In this document: positions 54,114-63,814 of the stretch, piece after piece
How the letters are laid out: the number at the start of each line of letters is the position of its first letter
Position numbering within the stretch: the stretch's first letter is position 1
Origin: Chitinophagaceae bacterium
GTDB taxonomy: Bacteria > Bacteroidota > Bacteroidia > Chitinophagales > Chitinophagaceae
NCBI GenBank assembly: GCA_947488765.1
Contig: CANLAE010000011.1
Location: 24,941 to 88,940 of the forward strand
Direction: 5' to 3'
Length of the DNA stretch: 64,000 bases
Notes under the pieces: model-generated
Seen by the model: only the letters and a program-made list of their open reading frames with translations
Told to the model about the DNA's origin: nothing
Databases searched by the model: none
Program-made: the position numbers and the translations under genes

Positions 54114-56270
54114 ATGAAAAAAATGATGGTTTTGGTATTTCTTATTGCAAATACGAATTTTAATTATGCGCAAAAACTAACTTCTTTTGTTGATCCATTC
54201 TTGGGCACCGGTGGTCATGGTCATGTTTATCCAGGCGCAACTGTTCCTTTCGGAATGGTACAATTAAGTCCTGATAATGGTGTTGAAGGTTGGGACTGGT
54301 GTAGTGGATATCATTACAGCAGCAACACAATTGCAGGCTTCAGTCATACACATTTAAGCGGAACCGGTATTGGCGATTGGTGCGATATTTCTTTGCTTCC
54401 ATTAAACGACACTTCTGAAATAAGAAAGCCAAGAATACTATTGCCATTTAATCACAATAATGAAAGTGCAAAACCTGGATATTATCAGGTAAAATTAAAC
54501 AACGGAATCAATTGCGAATTAACTGCTACTGAAAGAAACGGCTACCACAAATATACTTTCCCAAATGAAAAAGGATGGTTGAGATTTGATATGGGATTTG
54601 CAATCAATTGGGATAAAACAACAGCAGGTAGTTTGGAAATTATCAATGATTCTACCATCATTGGATATCGATTTAGTGAAGGCTGGGCAAAAGGACAGAA
54701 AGTATATTTTGCTGCAAGATTTTCTGAAAAAATATTACAGCAATTGTTTATTTCAGATTCTATTTCAAATAAATCAAAAGCAATTGGAAAAAAATTAAAA
54801 TTAGCATTACAGTTTGCTTCACAGAACCCTTTATTGGTAAGGGTTGGATTGAGTTCTGTGAGTTCAGAAAAAGCACTCGCATCATTAAATGAAACGAATC
54901 AGTTGAGTTTCAATGAAACTGTAAAAAAAGCTGATGTACTTTGGGAAAAAGAATTACAAAAAATAAAAATCAATACAGATAATAAAAAACAAGCCCAGCA
55001 ATTTTATACTGCATTGTACAGAACCTGCATGGCGCCTGTAATTTACAGTGATAATGATGGATTTTATCAGACTCATAATAATGTTACAAAAAATTTTACA
55101 AAAGGCGAAAATAAATATACTGTATTTTCTCAATGGGATGTATTCAGGGCATTGAATCCTTTGTTTACAATTACACAACCCAAACGTTTGCCCGATATGA
55201 TTAACAGCATGTTGCAATTATATCAGGACAATGGATTATTACCTGTATGGGATTTAAGCAGTTGGGAAACGAATACCATGACCGGCTATCACAGTGTTCC
55301 AATTATTGCAGATGCAATGCTGAAAAATATTCAAGGCTTTGATTATAATCTGGCTTACACTGCTATGAAAAAAAGTGCAATGCAAAATCAAAGAGGCACA
55401 CAAGATTATATAAAGTATGGATACTTACCTCAGGACAAACATGGATGGAGTGTCACAATTACTTTAGAATATGCTTTTGATGATTGGTGCATTGCACAAG
55501 TTGCAAAAAAATTAGGAAATGATTCAGATTATCAGTTGTTTTCAAAACGTGCTATGAGCTACAAAGCTTTATTTGATAGCACTTCAGGCTTTATGCGTGC
55601 AAAAAAAAGTACTGGTAAATTTGTTGAACCATTTGATCCAATTTTATCAGAACACGGCTTTGAAGGTCAATACGTAGAAGGTACCGCATGGCAACACAGT
55701 TTTTTTGTACCACATGATGTAAATGGTTTGGCAACATTGTATGGAGGCAAAGAAAATTTAGTAAAAAAATTAGATGCATTATTTTCTGCATCTTCTGTTT
55801 TGCATGGTGAAAACGTAAGTTCTGATATCAGTGGATTAATAGGGCAATATGCACACGGTAATGAACCAAGCCACCATATTATTTATATGTACAGCACTTT
55901 AGGGCATCCTGAAAAAGCTGCCAAATGGTTGAAAGTAGTTATTGATAGTATGTATAAAGCTGGACCCGATGGTTTGAGTGGCAATGATGATTGCGGACAA
56001 ATGAGTGCGTGGTTTATATGGACAAGTTTGGGCTTGTATCCTATGAATCCTGCTTCAGGAGAATATGTTTTTGGTTATCCATTTATTAAGCATGCAACCA
56101 TTCAATTACCGAATAAAAAAACACTTACAATTTCCTCAAAATCACTTGGTATAAAAAACAAACCCAATTCGATTGTTCGTGTAATCTTGAATGGAAAACA
56201 AATCTCTCCAATAAAAATAACTCACGAACAATTAATGTCAGGTGGAACATTGATGCTTGAAACAAATTAA
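54114..56270 (+). CDS. GH92 family alpha-mannosidase-like glycosidase
   Basis: A 718-residue exported glycoside hydrolase. The start at the ATG at 54114 (MKKMMVLVFLIANTNFNYAQ) gives a clean signal peptide; the longer frame from 54066 does not. GH92 hallmarks are FVDPFLGTGGHGHVYPGATV near residues 24-43, FGMVQLSPD, GFSHTHLSGTGIGDW near 77-91, and the C-terminal GNEPSHHIIYMYS near 583-595 and GPDGLSGNDDCGQMSAWF, which carry the metal ligand and catalytic residues. These enzymes trim alpha-linked mannose from N-glycans or yeast mannan outside the cell or in the periplasm. Six bases separate it from the nuclease gene downstream. Confidence 0.94.
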   Translation: MKKMMVLVFLIANTNFNYAQKLTSFVDPFLGTGGHGHVYPGATVPFGMVQLSPDNGVEGWDWCSGYHYSSNTIAGFSHTHLSGTGIGDWCDISLLPLNDTSEIRKPRILLPFNHNNESAKPGYYQVKLNNGINCELTATERNGYHKYTFPNEKGWLRFDMGFAINWDKTTAGSLEIINDSTIIGYRFSEGWAKGQKVYFAARFSEKILQQLFISDSISNKSKAIGKKLKLALQFASQNPLLVRVGLSSVSSEKALASLNETNQLSFNETVKKADVLWEKELQKIKINTDNKKQAQQFYTALYRTCMAPVIYSDNDGFYQTHNNVTKNFTKGENKYTVFSQWDVFRALNPLFTITQPKRLPDMINSMLQLYQDNGLLPVWDLSSWETNTMTGYHSVPIIADAMLKNIQGFDYNLAYTAMKKSAMQNQRGTQDYIKYGYLPQDKHGWSVTITLEYAFDDWCIAQVAKKLGNDSDYQLFSKRAMSYKALFDSTSGFMRAKKSTGKFVEPFDPILSEHGFEGQYVEGTAWQHSFFVPHDVNGLATLYGGKENLVKKLDALFSASSVLHGENVSSDISGLIGQYAHGNEPSHHIIYMYSTLGHPEKAAKWLKVVIDSMYKAGPDGLSGNDDCGQMSAWFIWTSLGLYPMNPASGEYVFGYPFIKHATIQLPNKKTLTISSKSLGIKNKPNSIVRVILNGKQISPIKITHEQLMSGGTLMLETN

Positions 56271-56275
56271 TACAG

Positions 56276-57043
56276 ATGTCTTATTTTATGGAAGGGAAAA
56301 AATATTTTTTTACAATAGCTTTTGCATTTCTATTTTTTTACAATGCAATTGCTGAAAGACTTGGATTTAATGATACGCTGTTACCCACGGCTCACAAGGG
56401 TTACATCATTCATCACAATTATTATACAATTTCTTACAGCGAGAAAGACAGACAAGCAGAATGGGTAGCATACCCTTTAACTCCGCAATCAATAAAAGGT
56501 ACTCAAGTCAGAAAAAATAGTTTCAAACCGGATCCAATGGTAAAGCAAAATCCGGTTGTAAGTAAAGAATATACCAAGACAGGATTTGACCGTGGGCATC
56601 TTTGTCCGGCAGCTGATATGAAATTAAATTTAAACTCCATGAGTGAGTCATTTTATTTATCTAATATTTCACCCCAATTCCCTGGTTTTAACAGGGGCAT
56701 TTGGGAAAATCTTGAAAGTAAAGTAAGAGAATGGGCCATAGAAAAAAATGGCTTGTATGTTGTTACCGGAAGTATCATCAATTATCAATGTGGAAGTATT
56801 AGCAATGAAACAATTCCTGTTCCCTGCTTTTTTTATAAAATTATTTTTAAAGATTTTGGAAGCAGCAAACAAATGATTGCATTTTTATTACCCAATGAAA
56901 GCAATGACGCAAGTTTAAATTCATTTATAACAACAGTAGATAAAATTGAACAACTTACGGGTATTGATTTTTTTGCAAGCTTACCCAATCAAACCGAAGA
57001 ATTGTTGGAGTCAACAATTGTAACATCAAACTGGAGTTGGTAA
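56276..57043 (+). CDS. Secreted DNA/RNA non-specific endonuclease
   Basis: A 255-residue nuclease of the NUC1/Serratia type. An N-terminal signal sequence (YFFTIAFAFLFFYNAIA) precedes the fold; the catalytic motif is DRGHLCPAADMK near residues 105-116, with the metal-binding Asn in YLSNISPQFPGFNRGIWENL near 126-145. Members degrade single- and double-stranded DNA and RNA with Mg2+. It starts six bases after the mannosidase gene and is probably co-transcribed with it. A role in feeding on extracellular DNA or in biofilm turnover is inferred. Confidence 0.92.
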   Translation: MSYFMEGKKYFFTIAFAFLFFYNAIAERLGFNDTLLPTAHKGYIIHHNYYTISYSEKDRQAEWVAYPLTPQSIKGTQVRKNSFKPDPMVKQNPVVSKEYTKTGFDRGHLCPAADMKLNLNSMSESFYLSNISPQFPGFNRGIWENLESKVREWAIEKNGLYVVTGSIINYQCGSISNETIPVPCFFYKIIFKDFGSSKQMIAFLLPNESNDASLNSFITTVDKIEQLTGIDFFASLPNQTEELLESTIVTSNWSW

Positions 57044-57329
57044 TGATTTTTTTGAAATGATATAGTTCTAGAATAAAAATCTTGGTTTTTATAAAGGGCA
57101 ACCATTTTTAATAAACCCTAAATAATACTTTTAGTAAAAACGAAAAGAAATACTTTTGGCATCTAAACAAAAATTGAATTTTCCGTAACTATTTCAGATA
57201 ATAGTTACTTATATAGTAGATGGTAGAATTTTATGTCCGGTGAAATTTCAAATTATCGTTGCGATTTTGTCTTCGTTTTACAAAATGTCCTGTAAATGCA
57301 GCTGACACAATACTTAAAGTGCAGAATTC

Positions 57330-59513
57330 TCAATACTTGTTGATCACAACTACTTTCTCTGTAAACAAAACTCCTTTCTCATCTACTGCTTTCAACACAT
57401 AATTCCCGCTGCTCAATGTATTTGGCAAATCAATGCTTTGCGTACCACTGCCGCCTGCATGTTGTAATTTGGTTTGCATTACTACACTGCCCTGGGTATT
57501 TACCAATTGTATGGTGTAATTGCCTTTGGCTATATTTTCTAATTGCAAATTCATTGTGTTACTTGTTACCGGATTTGGATATACGCTGATGCGACTTTGC
57601 TTGCCACCAATTTTTACCACTGCTACATTACTGTATTGTTGCTTGCCACTATTGTCGGTACTTAATATTCTGTAGTAGTTGCTGCCATTCATTGGACTAT
57701 TGTCTATTGCAGTGTAACTGCTATTGTCAATATTATTAGCTGCTTGTGTTGCAATTGCTGTAAAGTTTATCCCATTGGTGCTTTTCTCTACCACATACTG
57801 TTTGATGTTTTGCTCGGTAGCTACTTTCCAATCTACTTGTACCGATGCTCCTTTTTGTGTTGCATTGATATTGGTAAATTGTACCGGTAAAGTAGTATTG
57901 GTTTTAAACACAATCATAAATCTGTCACCAGTACTTGCTGCATTTGCATCTACTGTAAAGTTGTACCTGTTGGTATCGGTAATGCTTAATGGCAAACTGG
58001 TATTGGTATATGCATCTTTTAAAGTTGCGGTTAAACCCGGTGTATTGGTAAAGTTCTCTCCTGTTAACTCTAAAGTGTAAGCAGACTGATTGGTATTGGT
58101 CAATCTTACAAACAAAGTATCATTCTCTGTTACCAATGGTCTTTCTTCGATTGCAAAGCTACCGTTGGCTCTTCTTAATACAATGTTCTCGGTGCTGTTG
58201 CTAAACTTAGCTGCATCATTGTAATCAACTGCTGCATTGCCTCCGTTGTAAAAAATACCCAATGCCCCGTCTATATTGGTTACTACTCCGTTAATGCTTT
58301 TCTTTAAGGTATGTCGCAGTGTTTGCACATTGGTGCTGCTTGTTCTGAAAACATTGGTGCTGCCACTAACTTTATCAGTTTCGTTAAAGGTAATAGCTGT
58401 TGCAGCAGCTGCATCAGCTTGCACAAAAAATGCCTGGCCGCTTTGGATCGCTGTATTATCAGTACTTACATTTGAACTACCTGAAGTATAAACACTTCCA
58501 CTGCCACTTCCTACTAAAGCATAGGTATTGGCAGTTCTATTGTAGGTAGTGTACTGACCTGAGTTATACGTACCAGCACAATTGGGATCCCACATGTAAA
58601 AATTGTTGGCAATGTTTGTGAGTGAAATGCTTTTAGGATCTAGTGCACTTGCATAAGGATTGCCTACTAAAAAGTATTGACCAGCTGTTGCTGTACCTAA
58701 ACTTTTAGTATGCGTACCTTGGATTAAGGTACCCGTTGCTTTTAAGGTAGTAGCTGTTGCTCCGGTATAAATATTACCTGTGCTATTGGTTGTAAATGGA
58801 CCTGTTACAAAAACACCATAGGCTTTATTCGTTGTACCATCAAACAAGGTACTGGTGTTGGTATTGGTTACTAAATCCCAGGCATTTGTAGTACTATTAT
58901 ATGCTTTAATATTGGTAGCCCCACCCAATGACATACCATTATTGGAGATGCTCGGTGCAGTGGTACCTGTTGGTGCCCATAACTCTACACCATAATTAGC
59001 AACTGCTGAACCATTGTTTTGCCAGTTGTAAAAAATACTATTGTTACTACTGCCTATTAGTGGAGTTGTTAAAAAACGCCATGCTCGCTTGGCCGGTATA
59101 TAGCGTTCTACATTTACATTTCCGGTAATATAACCACCCGATGAAGAGCCTGCTGCTACCTGAGCAGTTGCTGTAGCATTAGAGCGCAGCTTTAAATAAT
59201 TATTTGCAGCCAATACACCCGATGTTGGAGTATATATGCCAGTAATAGTTTGCATACCACCGGTACACGTTGCAGTACCCAATGCTTTGTTTACGATTAA
59301 ATTATTAATAGTACCAGTGCCACTAATGTTTAATGCATTACTCCCACTGATGGTAAGATTGGTTATGGTACCATTATTCGTTATATTATTTTCTGCCGAA
59401 AATTCATTCGTATTGGTTACAGTAATGGTATTACCTGATGCCACAAATAATGATTGTGCTTCACTATCTATTATTAGTGAGAAGAACAATGTGGTAAAAA
59501 ATAATTTCTTCAT
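57330..59513 (-). CDS. T9SS type A sorting domain-containing secreted protein
   Basis: A 727-residue surface or secreted protein with a signal peptide (residues 1-19, ending in SEAQ). The N-terminal third is Asn- and Thr-rich with a repeating parallel-strand pattern (NNITNNGTITNLTISGSNAL). The middle has a fibronectin III-like stretch around VQVDWKVATEQNIKQYVVEK. The last 80 residues are a type A Por-secretion sorting domain: ISVYPNPVTSNTMNLQLENI, then GNYTIQLVNTQGSVV and NYVLKAVDEKGVLFTEKVVV. It is therefore cargo of the type IX secretion system. Its specific function is not recognisable. Confidence 0.88.
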   Translation of the reverse strand: MKKLFFTTLFFSLIIDSEAQSLFVASGNTITVTNTNEFSAENNITNNGTITNLTISGSNALNISGTGTINNLIVNKALGTATCTGGMQTITGIYTPTSGVLAANNYLKLRSNATATAQVAAGSSSGGYITGNVNVERYIPAKRAWRFLTTPLIGSSNNSIFYNWQNNGSAVANYGVELWAPTGTTAPSISNNGMSLGGATNIKAYNSTTNAWDLVTNTNTSTLFDGTTNKAYGVFVTGPFTTNSTGNIYTGATATTLKATGTLIQGTHTKSLGTATAGQYFLVGNPYASALDPKSISLTNIANNFYMWDPNCAGTYNSGQYTTYNRTANTYALVGSGSGSVYTSGSSNVSTDNTAIQSGQAFFVQADAAAATAITFNETDKVSGSTNVFRTSSTNVQTLRHTLKKSINGVVTNIDGALGIFYNGGNAAVDYNDAAKFSNSTENIVLRRANGSFAIEERPLVTENDTLFVRLTNTNQSAYTLELTGENFTNTPGLTATLKDAYTNTSLPLSITDTNRYNFTVDANAASTGDRFMIVFKTNTTLPVQFTNINATQKGASVQVDWKVATEQNIKQYVVEKSTNGINFTAIATQAANNIDNSSYTAIDNSPMNGSNYYRILSTDNSGKQQYSNVAVVKIGGKQSRISVYPNPVTSNTMNLQLENIAKGNYTIQLVNTQGSVVMQTKLQHAGGSGTQSIDLPNTLSSGNYVLKAVDEKGVLFTEKVVVINKY

Positions 59514-59579
59514 AGCATCTTTTTTTTTAAACAGAAACGCTGATTCATCGTAACAAAATAATACTTAAGAATTTGTTTT

Positions 59580-60959
59580 TTATTTTATATTAAATTCAAT
59601 CCAAGTATCTAAATGCTTTACACTATTCGGTCGCAAAATAATCTTTCGGTTGTTATCCAATAAAAAAAATGTTGGCGAAGCAAATACAGCAAAATCTTGT
59701 GCTGGTTTTGAATCCCATTTTTTATAGTCGCAGAAACTTAAAAATGGAAGTTTTTCCATATATTTTTTGTAACTTTCTTTATTTGTATCCAATGACACAA
59801 ATACAATTTCCAATCCTTTTGTCTTCCATTTCTCATACAAAGGAAGTAGTTGATTTATTTCCTCAACACAATTAGGGCACCAACTTGCACCAAAAAGGAC
59901 TACAGTGTAATTTGATTTTATTTCTGATAATTTGGAAATCGTTTTTGTTGGATTGCCATTTTTAAAAACATCCCCTTCTAATAAAATATCAGGGGCAATA
60001 TTTCCAACTTTCATCTTACGGTAAGATTCTAATTGTTTACTTAATGCTTCATTTAATACACAACTATTTTGGGTTAATAGTTTAACTGCTAAATACTCAG
60101 AAGCTTTAAATAAGCTGTGTTTTTCTAATAAATTAAAAAGATATTGGCTGATTTCATTGAGCTTTTTTTCATCTTTTATTAAATTACGAATTAAATAATC
60201 GCTTGAAATATTCATTTCATTATATGCAACATCTAATGGTTGCCCCATATTTTCTAATAACCAGTAATGGCTTTCAATGACATCTTTTAACAAACCGCTT
60301 TTATACAAGCGTGGATTTTTATAATCGACATTTCTTAATGCTGCAATAGTTGCCGGAATTTCTTCTGTATGATATTGCGCAATTGTAGAAACATTGCTTA
60401 CCAACTTACGAATAGGCAAGAACCATTGTACATAACTATTAGCCGGTAATTTGTTTAAAAATTGCGTGTCTTCTTTGTTTATTCGTAATTTTTCTTGGTG
60501 TATTGCTTTTAATGATTCTTTTTGCTGTTGAAATAAGGAATCGTTATTATATATATTCTCTAAATAGTTCCATGCACTAATTGCCTGCTCTCTTCGAGGA
60601 TGTTCTTTGGCATATTGGGCAAACAATTGATTTTCTTTCCCTTTTAAAATATTGATACTTTCTACATTACTAGGTAAAACTCCTTGCAATAAAATATCCT
60701 CGCCACTTAAAATAATGATAAATGGTTTATTATCTGATGTAATGATATAACCCATTCCGATGTCTTTGTTGGCATAATTAAGTTTAAAATTTCCATTTGC
60801 ATCAGTCGTATCCGAATCAATATGATAGGTTTGAAAACCATTAAAACCCTCTATTCGAATGGCTTGATTGGCTAGTGCAGTAAAAGTACCAGTAACCTTT
60901 TGGGCATTGGCTTTTGATAGAATAAAAAAGCTTAAAAAAACAACTATAATTTTTTTCAT
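59580..60959 (-). CDS. TlpA-like thioredoxin-fold protein with N-terminal DUF4369-like domain
   Basis: A 459-residue exported protein starting at the ATG at 60959, which opens a signal peptide (KKIIVVFLSFFILSKANA); the frame is open 26 codons further without benefit. The N-terminal domain (about residues 20-130) resembles DUF4369, with NGFQTYHIDSDTTDANGNFK and similar strands. A helical linker follows, then a thioredoxin fold with the active site ASWCPNCVEEIN near residue 377 and the strand LEIVFVSLDTNKESYKK. Such proteins act as periplasmic thiol-disulfide reductases in Bacteroidota. The cis-proline loop is in FAVFASPTFFLLD. Confidence 0.85.
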   Translation of the reverse strand: MKKIIVVFLSFFILSKANAQKVTGTFTALANQAIRIEGFNGFQTYHIDSDTTDANGNFKLNYANKDIGMGYIITSDNKPFIIILSGEDILLQGVLPSNVESINILKGKENQLFAQYAKEHPRREQAISAWNYLENIYNNDSLFQQQKESLKAIHQEKLRINKEDTQFLNKLPANSYVQWFLPIRKLVSNVSTIAQYHTEEIPATIAALRNVDYKNPRLYKSGLLKDVIESHYWLLENMGQPLDVAYNEMNISSDYLIRNLIKDEKKLNEISQYLFNLLEKHSLFKASEYLAVKLLTQNSCVLNEALSKQLESYRKMKVGNIAPDILLEGDVFKNGNPTKTISKLSEIKSNYTVVLFGASWCPNCVEEINQLLPLYEKWKTKGLEIVFVSLDTNKESYKKYMEKLPFLSFCDYKKWDSKPAQDFAVFASPTFFLLDNNRKIILRPNSVKHLDTWIEFNIK

Positions 60960-61005
60960 CTTACCGTTTTGAAAATTTATATACTGAAATAGATTTATAA
61001 TTTTA

Positions 61006-62151
61006 TTAATTTTTAATACATCGAACAGAGAGGCCAAATGATCTTGGTATCGTATTCATATTTGAATTACCATTATTAAAGGTGTAGTCTGCAGAGCTGG
61101 TCACTGAAACTGTACCTGTCCAATAGAATCCATTATTACCTTGGCCAGATACAACACCAGTTGTGCTACGGTAGCCTGCCATAGGCAATTTAAGCACAGA
61201 GTTAATAGCTCCTATATAGGTTTGGGGGGAGAAATAAGATTCTTCATTAGAAAACTCTATATCGGTTGGTAGGCGATAACCACTAGGGCATGGATTGTTT
61301 ACGCCTGTTAAACCCTGCCATAAACTGTTATTTTGTGGATTGCGCCAATCAGAACTGTTAGTGATAAAATTTCCATGACTAGGTACATCAGAACTAGACG
61401 TTGTGCTTGTTTTTGATGATGTTCTTAATTGATGACCATCTGCACCTCTACCCCATTGGTATAAATCTCCATAAGAAAGTGCATCATTGAAAGCAGTAGC
61501 TACTTGCGAAGCACCTAAATTTCTATCCATCCATATTTTGCCAGTATTTGGTGAGGTGACTGAACCAACGTAGACCTCTGTGGTTCGGCTAAAATTACAA
61601 TTGGGTGTTGTGTTCAATGTAAAAGTATTCGTACCCGATGCTGTTGGTGTACCTGTTGCAGTAAGTACAATATTTTGTGCACCTGTTCCTGCAAAAGTTC
61701 CACTCGCTGCAAAAGTTACCCCATTTGCAGTGGTTGCAATACTATAGGTACCTACCGATGTTACCGTGGCTGTTATGGTTTGCGTTACACCAGATACCAC
61801 AGTACTAGGAGTCAAAGTACCAGCAGAAGCAGTTGAGCAAGTGTAAGCTGAGACAACTGCCGTACCATTTGAAGAAGGATGTCCGGCAAAACATTTCCAA
61901 TTTGGAACAGCAGTAGTTCCTGTATTTGTTTGAATACAATTTATTGTCGTATTAAAAATAGTTAACCCTTCAGCAGGATTTGAGATTAAATCTCTTTGAG
62001 CACTAGTGATACGAGGAAATAGTATTCCTTGTGTAGTACTCGAAATTTCTAAATTTACGTTTGAATTGGGTGTTGATGTACCAATACCTACTTGTGCAAT
62101 TGCAGATAAAATATTAAAGACACAAAGAATAATTATAGCTAACTTTTTCAT
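61006..62151 (-). CDS. FISUMP-domain secreted protein with a shared N-terminal module
   Basis: A 381-residue exported protein. After the signal peptide (residues 1-19) comes a module VGIGTSTPNSNVNLEI then TQGILFPRITSAQRDLI, which also occurs twice in the neighbouring protein at 62166. A low-complexity Thr/Ala region (about residues 105-180, with repeats of the type GTLTPSTVVSGVTQTITAT) leads to a C-terminal FISUMP domain (about 205-381): GKIWMDRNLGASQVATA, YGDLYQWGRGADGHQ, YRLPTDIEFSNEES and the final LSVRCIK. FISUMP domains are common in surface proteins of Bacteroidota and Fibrobacteres; their function is unproven. Confidence 0.85.
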   Translation of the reverse strand: MKKLAIIILCVFNILSAIAQVGIGTSTPNSNVNLEISSTTQGILFPRITSAQRDLISNPAEGLTIFNTTINCIQTNTGTTAVPNWKCFAGHPSSNGTAVVSAYTCSTASAGTLTPSTVVSGVTQTITATVTSVGTYSIATTANGVTFAASGTFAGTGAQNIVLTATGTPTASGTNTFTLNTTPNCNFSRTTEVYVGSVTSPNTGKIWMDRNLGASQVATAFNDALSYGDLYQWGRGADGHQLRTSSKTSTTSSSDVPSHGNFITNSSDWRNPQNNSLWQGLTGVNNPCPSGYRLPTDIEFSNEESYFSPQTYIGAINSVLKLPMAGYRSTTGVVSGQGNNGFYWTGTVSVTSSADYTFNNGNSNMNTIPRSFGLSVRCIKN

Positions 62152-62165
62152 TACTCAGTTTTTTA

Positions 62166-62666
62166 TCAATAAGTCAACACAACCCAAGAGGTTCCGTTAT
62201 ATAACTTTACTGCTTTGCTTGTTGTATTATAGTAAATCATGCCCTCTATTCCTGTTGGGTCGGATGCTGCTTTTGGCAACAAAACTCCTTTGTTGGTAGC
62301 AGTTACATCTAATATTGCATTCGCATCCGGAGTATTTGTGCCGATGCCAATTTTGCCTGTGGATGTTGTGGTTCCGATAGCAACAGCACTTGTTGTGCCA
62401 TTGACAACATCAGACCAAAGCGATCCGGCAATAGCCACTTCCAAGGCTTTGCTTGTACTGTTATAAATAATTAAACCCGTATTTGGAGACTTTATGGTAG
62501 CATCACGTTGTGCGGTAGTTAACCTCGGCAGTAATAAACCAACAATTAATCCGTTTGCTTTAATTTCTATAGCTGCAGAAGCGTCTGTTGATGTAGTGCC
62601 TATACCAACCTGGGCTTGAGTGAATACAGTAATTAATAAAGAAAAAACAATTAGAAGATTTTTCAT
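62166..62666 (-). CDS. Small secreted protein with two copies of a shared module
   Basis: A 166-residue exported protein (signal peptide 1-18, ending QAQ) of no recognised family. It consists of two successive modules of the same design as in the neighbour: VGIGTTSTDASAAIEI followed by GLLLPRLTTAQRDATI and LIIYNSTSKALEV, then IGIGTNTPDANAILDV followed by GVLLPKAASDPTGIEG and MIYYNTTSKAVKL. Similar modules precede tail-fibre-like or FISUMP domains in Bacteroidota. It lies 14 bases upstream of the FISUMP gene and is probably co-transcribed. Confidence 0.75.
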   Translation of the reverse strand: MKNLLIVFSLLITVFTQAQVGIGTTSTDASAAIEIKANGLIVGLLLPRLTTAQRDATIKSPNTGLIIYNSTSKALEVAIAGSLWSDVVNGTTSAVAIGTTTSTGKIGIGTNTPDANAILDVTATNKGVLLPKAASDPTGIEGMIYYNTTSKAVKLYNGTSWVVLTY

Positions 62667-63057
62667 ACCCTTTAATATTGAAAAAAAGTAAAGATAAAAA
62701 TTCGTCTTACATCAAAAAAAATATATGGAATAGAAATCCATTCTGCGGGGAATTGATAATAAAATAGCATAATGAACAAAAATAAATTTTACGAGATTAC
62801 GCATTTTTTTTCACAAGTTAATTAACTATTTTTTAGTGTCATACATAGCACATTTGATTTTCTTAGTTGAAATTAAATAAAGCAATAATGTAATTTAGAG
62901 ATAGGTTAAAAAAAATAGTTGTAACTCAGATTTGACCGAAATATTAAAAAAATAGTCTTTACTAGAAAAAATTAAAAATATCAACCAAACTACAAAGTGT
63001 AAAATCAATACCATAATCCATGAAATATCAATACAGACAAGATTGTAGCCGAAAAAC
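62667..63057. other. Gene-free AT-rich stretch
   Basis: No gene is visible on either strand in these bases. Composition is strongly AT-rich, with several poly-A runs; it separates the secreted protein genes (read leftwards) from the DUF4160/DUF2442 pair. I see no promoter signature that stands out. Confidence 0.4.
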
Positions 63058-63089
63058 AAAAAGACAATCTCTTGCAAGATTGTCTTTTT
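63058..63089. terminator. Perfect hairpin upstream of the DUF4160 gene
   Basis: AAAAAGACAATCT (63058-63070) and its exact complement AGATTGTCTTTTT (63077-63089) around a 6-base loop. It has the form of a bidirectional terminator although neither adjacent gene ends close to it. It is followed by TGTCGGGA at 63098-63105, the same sequence that marks the 3' edge of tRNA-Pro at 63813. Confidence 0.7.
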
Positions 63090-63213
63090 GGTAGTAATGT
63101 CGGGATGGGTACCAAGAGTACGAACTTTTTAGCTGAAGTCATGACAATTTTGCAATTTTGAATTATTAAATTGCTTGGTATACTATTTGCCATTTTTAAA
63201 GAAATACTTTATT

Positions 63214-63492
63214 ATGCCCAAAATTGCGATTTATAAGTTTTTAACCTTTTTCATTTATAGTTTTGATGTTTTAAGAGAACCGCCTCATTTACATATTGTT
63301 AAAGAAAAAGGGATGAGACAGAAATCAGCTAAAATTTGGTTGAAAACTCTTGAAATTGCTGAAAAAGGAAGTTTAAATGATACAGATATTAGGTTAGCAT
63401 TAAAAATTATTAAATTGCATCAAGTTGAGCTATTAGAAAGTTTTGAGAAATTTAAACAAGGGAAAGAAGTAAAAACAATAAAATTTAAATAA
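63214..63492 (+). CDS. DUF4160 domain protein
   Basis: A 92-residue protein starting at the ATG at 63214 (MPKIAIYKFLTFFIYSFDVL); a TTG frame extends 13 codons further and is unlikely. The DUF4160 pattern is clear: a strand FFIYSFDVLREPPHLHIVKE near residues 12-31 with the conserved EPPH(L/V)H, then SAKIWLKTLEIAEKG and a helix LALKIIKLHQVELLESFEKF. The stop is one base before the ATG of the DUF2442 gene. DUF4160 and DUF2442 genes are often adjacent, and a toxin-antitoxin-like role has been suggested on that ground; neither activity is proven. Confidence 0.82.
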   Translation: MPKIAIYKFLTFFIYSFDVLREPPHLHIVKEKGMRQKSAKIWLKTLEIAEKGSLNDTDIRLALKIIKLHQVELLESFEKFKQGKEVKTIKFK

Positions 63493-63493
63493 A

Positions 63494-63754
63494 ATGAAAA
63501 CTACTTTAAAAAACACTACTATGTGTATAGAAAAGTTACTCTTTAATGAACCAGGTAAGATTACTATTAAAATGGAAGATGGGCGTTTATTCATTACTCC
63601 TTTAAAATACTTTCCTGAATTGCAGAAACTGAGTGTTGACAATAGAAAAAAATACACAATTGTAAATGATAGAACAATTCTTTTTGCTTACTCTGATTCT
63701 GTATATCATTTAGAAGACTTCATTGGATTAGAAGGTAAATGGCAAGAAAGATAA
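63494..63754 (+). CDS. DUF2442 domain protein
   Basis: An 86-residue protein of the DUF2442 family: LFNEPGKITIKMEDGRLFIT (residues 16-35), PLKYFPELQKLSVDNRKKYT with the conserved P-L-x-x-F/Y-P-x-L core, and IVNDRTILFAYSDSVYHLED, ending in GLEGKWQER. The core is small and strand-rich, and the family is often encoded next to DUF4160, as here with a single base between the two genes. They are surely one transcript and probably interact. A terminator follows. Confidence 0.85.
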   Translation: MKTTLKNTTMCIEKLLFNEPGKITIKMEDGRLFITPLKYFPELQKLSVDNRKKYTIVNDRTILFAYSDSVYHLEDFIGLEGKWQER

Positions 63755-63776
63755 TTTCTTGTAGATAATGTTAAAT

Positions 63777-63810
63777 TATAAAGCCATCAATTTTCATTGA
63801 TGGCTTTATA
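63777..63810. terminator. Bidirectional terminator between DUF2442 and tRNA-Pro
   Basis: TATAAAGCCATCAA (63777-63790) and its exact complement TTGATGGCTTTATA (63797-63810) form a perfect 14-base stem with a 6-base loop. It lies 22 bases past the DUF2442 stop and just beyond the 3' end of the minus-strand tRNA-Pro. Confidence 0.85.
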
Positions 63811-63814
63811 ATTG

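Noticed and set aside
57724..58491. Several plus-strand open frames across the T9SS protein gene
   Set aside because: They are antisense shadows; their Val/Leu/Ala-rich composition mirrors Asn- and Thr-rich codons on the coding strand.
63098..63125. A possible second tRNA fragment (TGTCGGGA and GTACGAAC)
   Set aside because: Only eight bases are shared with the 3' edge of tRNA-Pro, and no tRNA arm can be completed. Mentioned under the DUF4160/DUF2442 finding as weak support only.
63005..63193. A 62-codon minus-strand open frame left of the DUF4160 gene
   Set aside because: It reads through the perfect hairpin at 63058-63089 and a tRNA-like edge, with no family resemblance. Not a gene.
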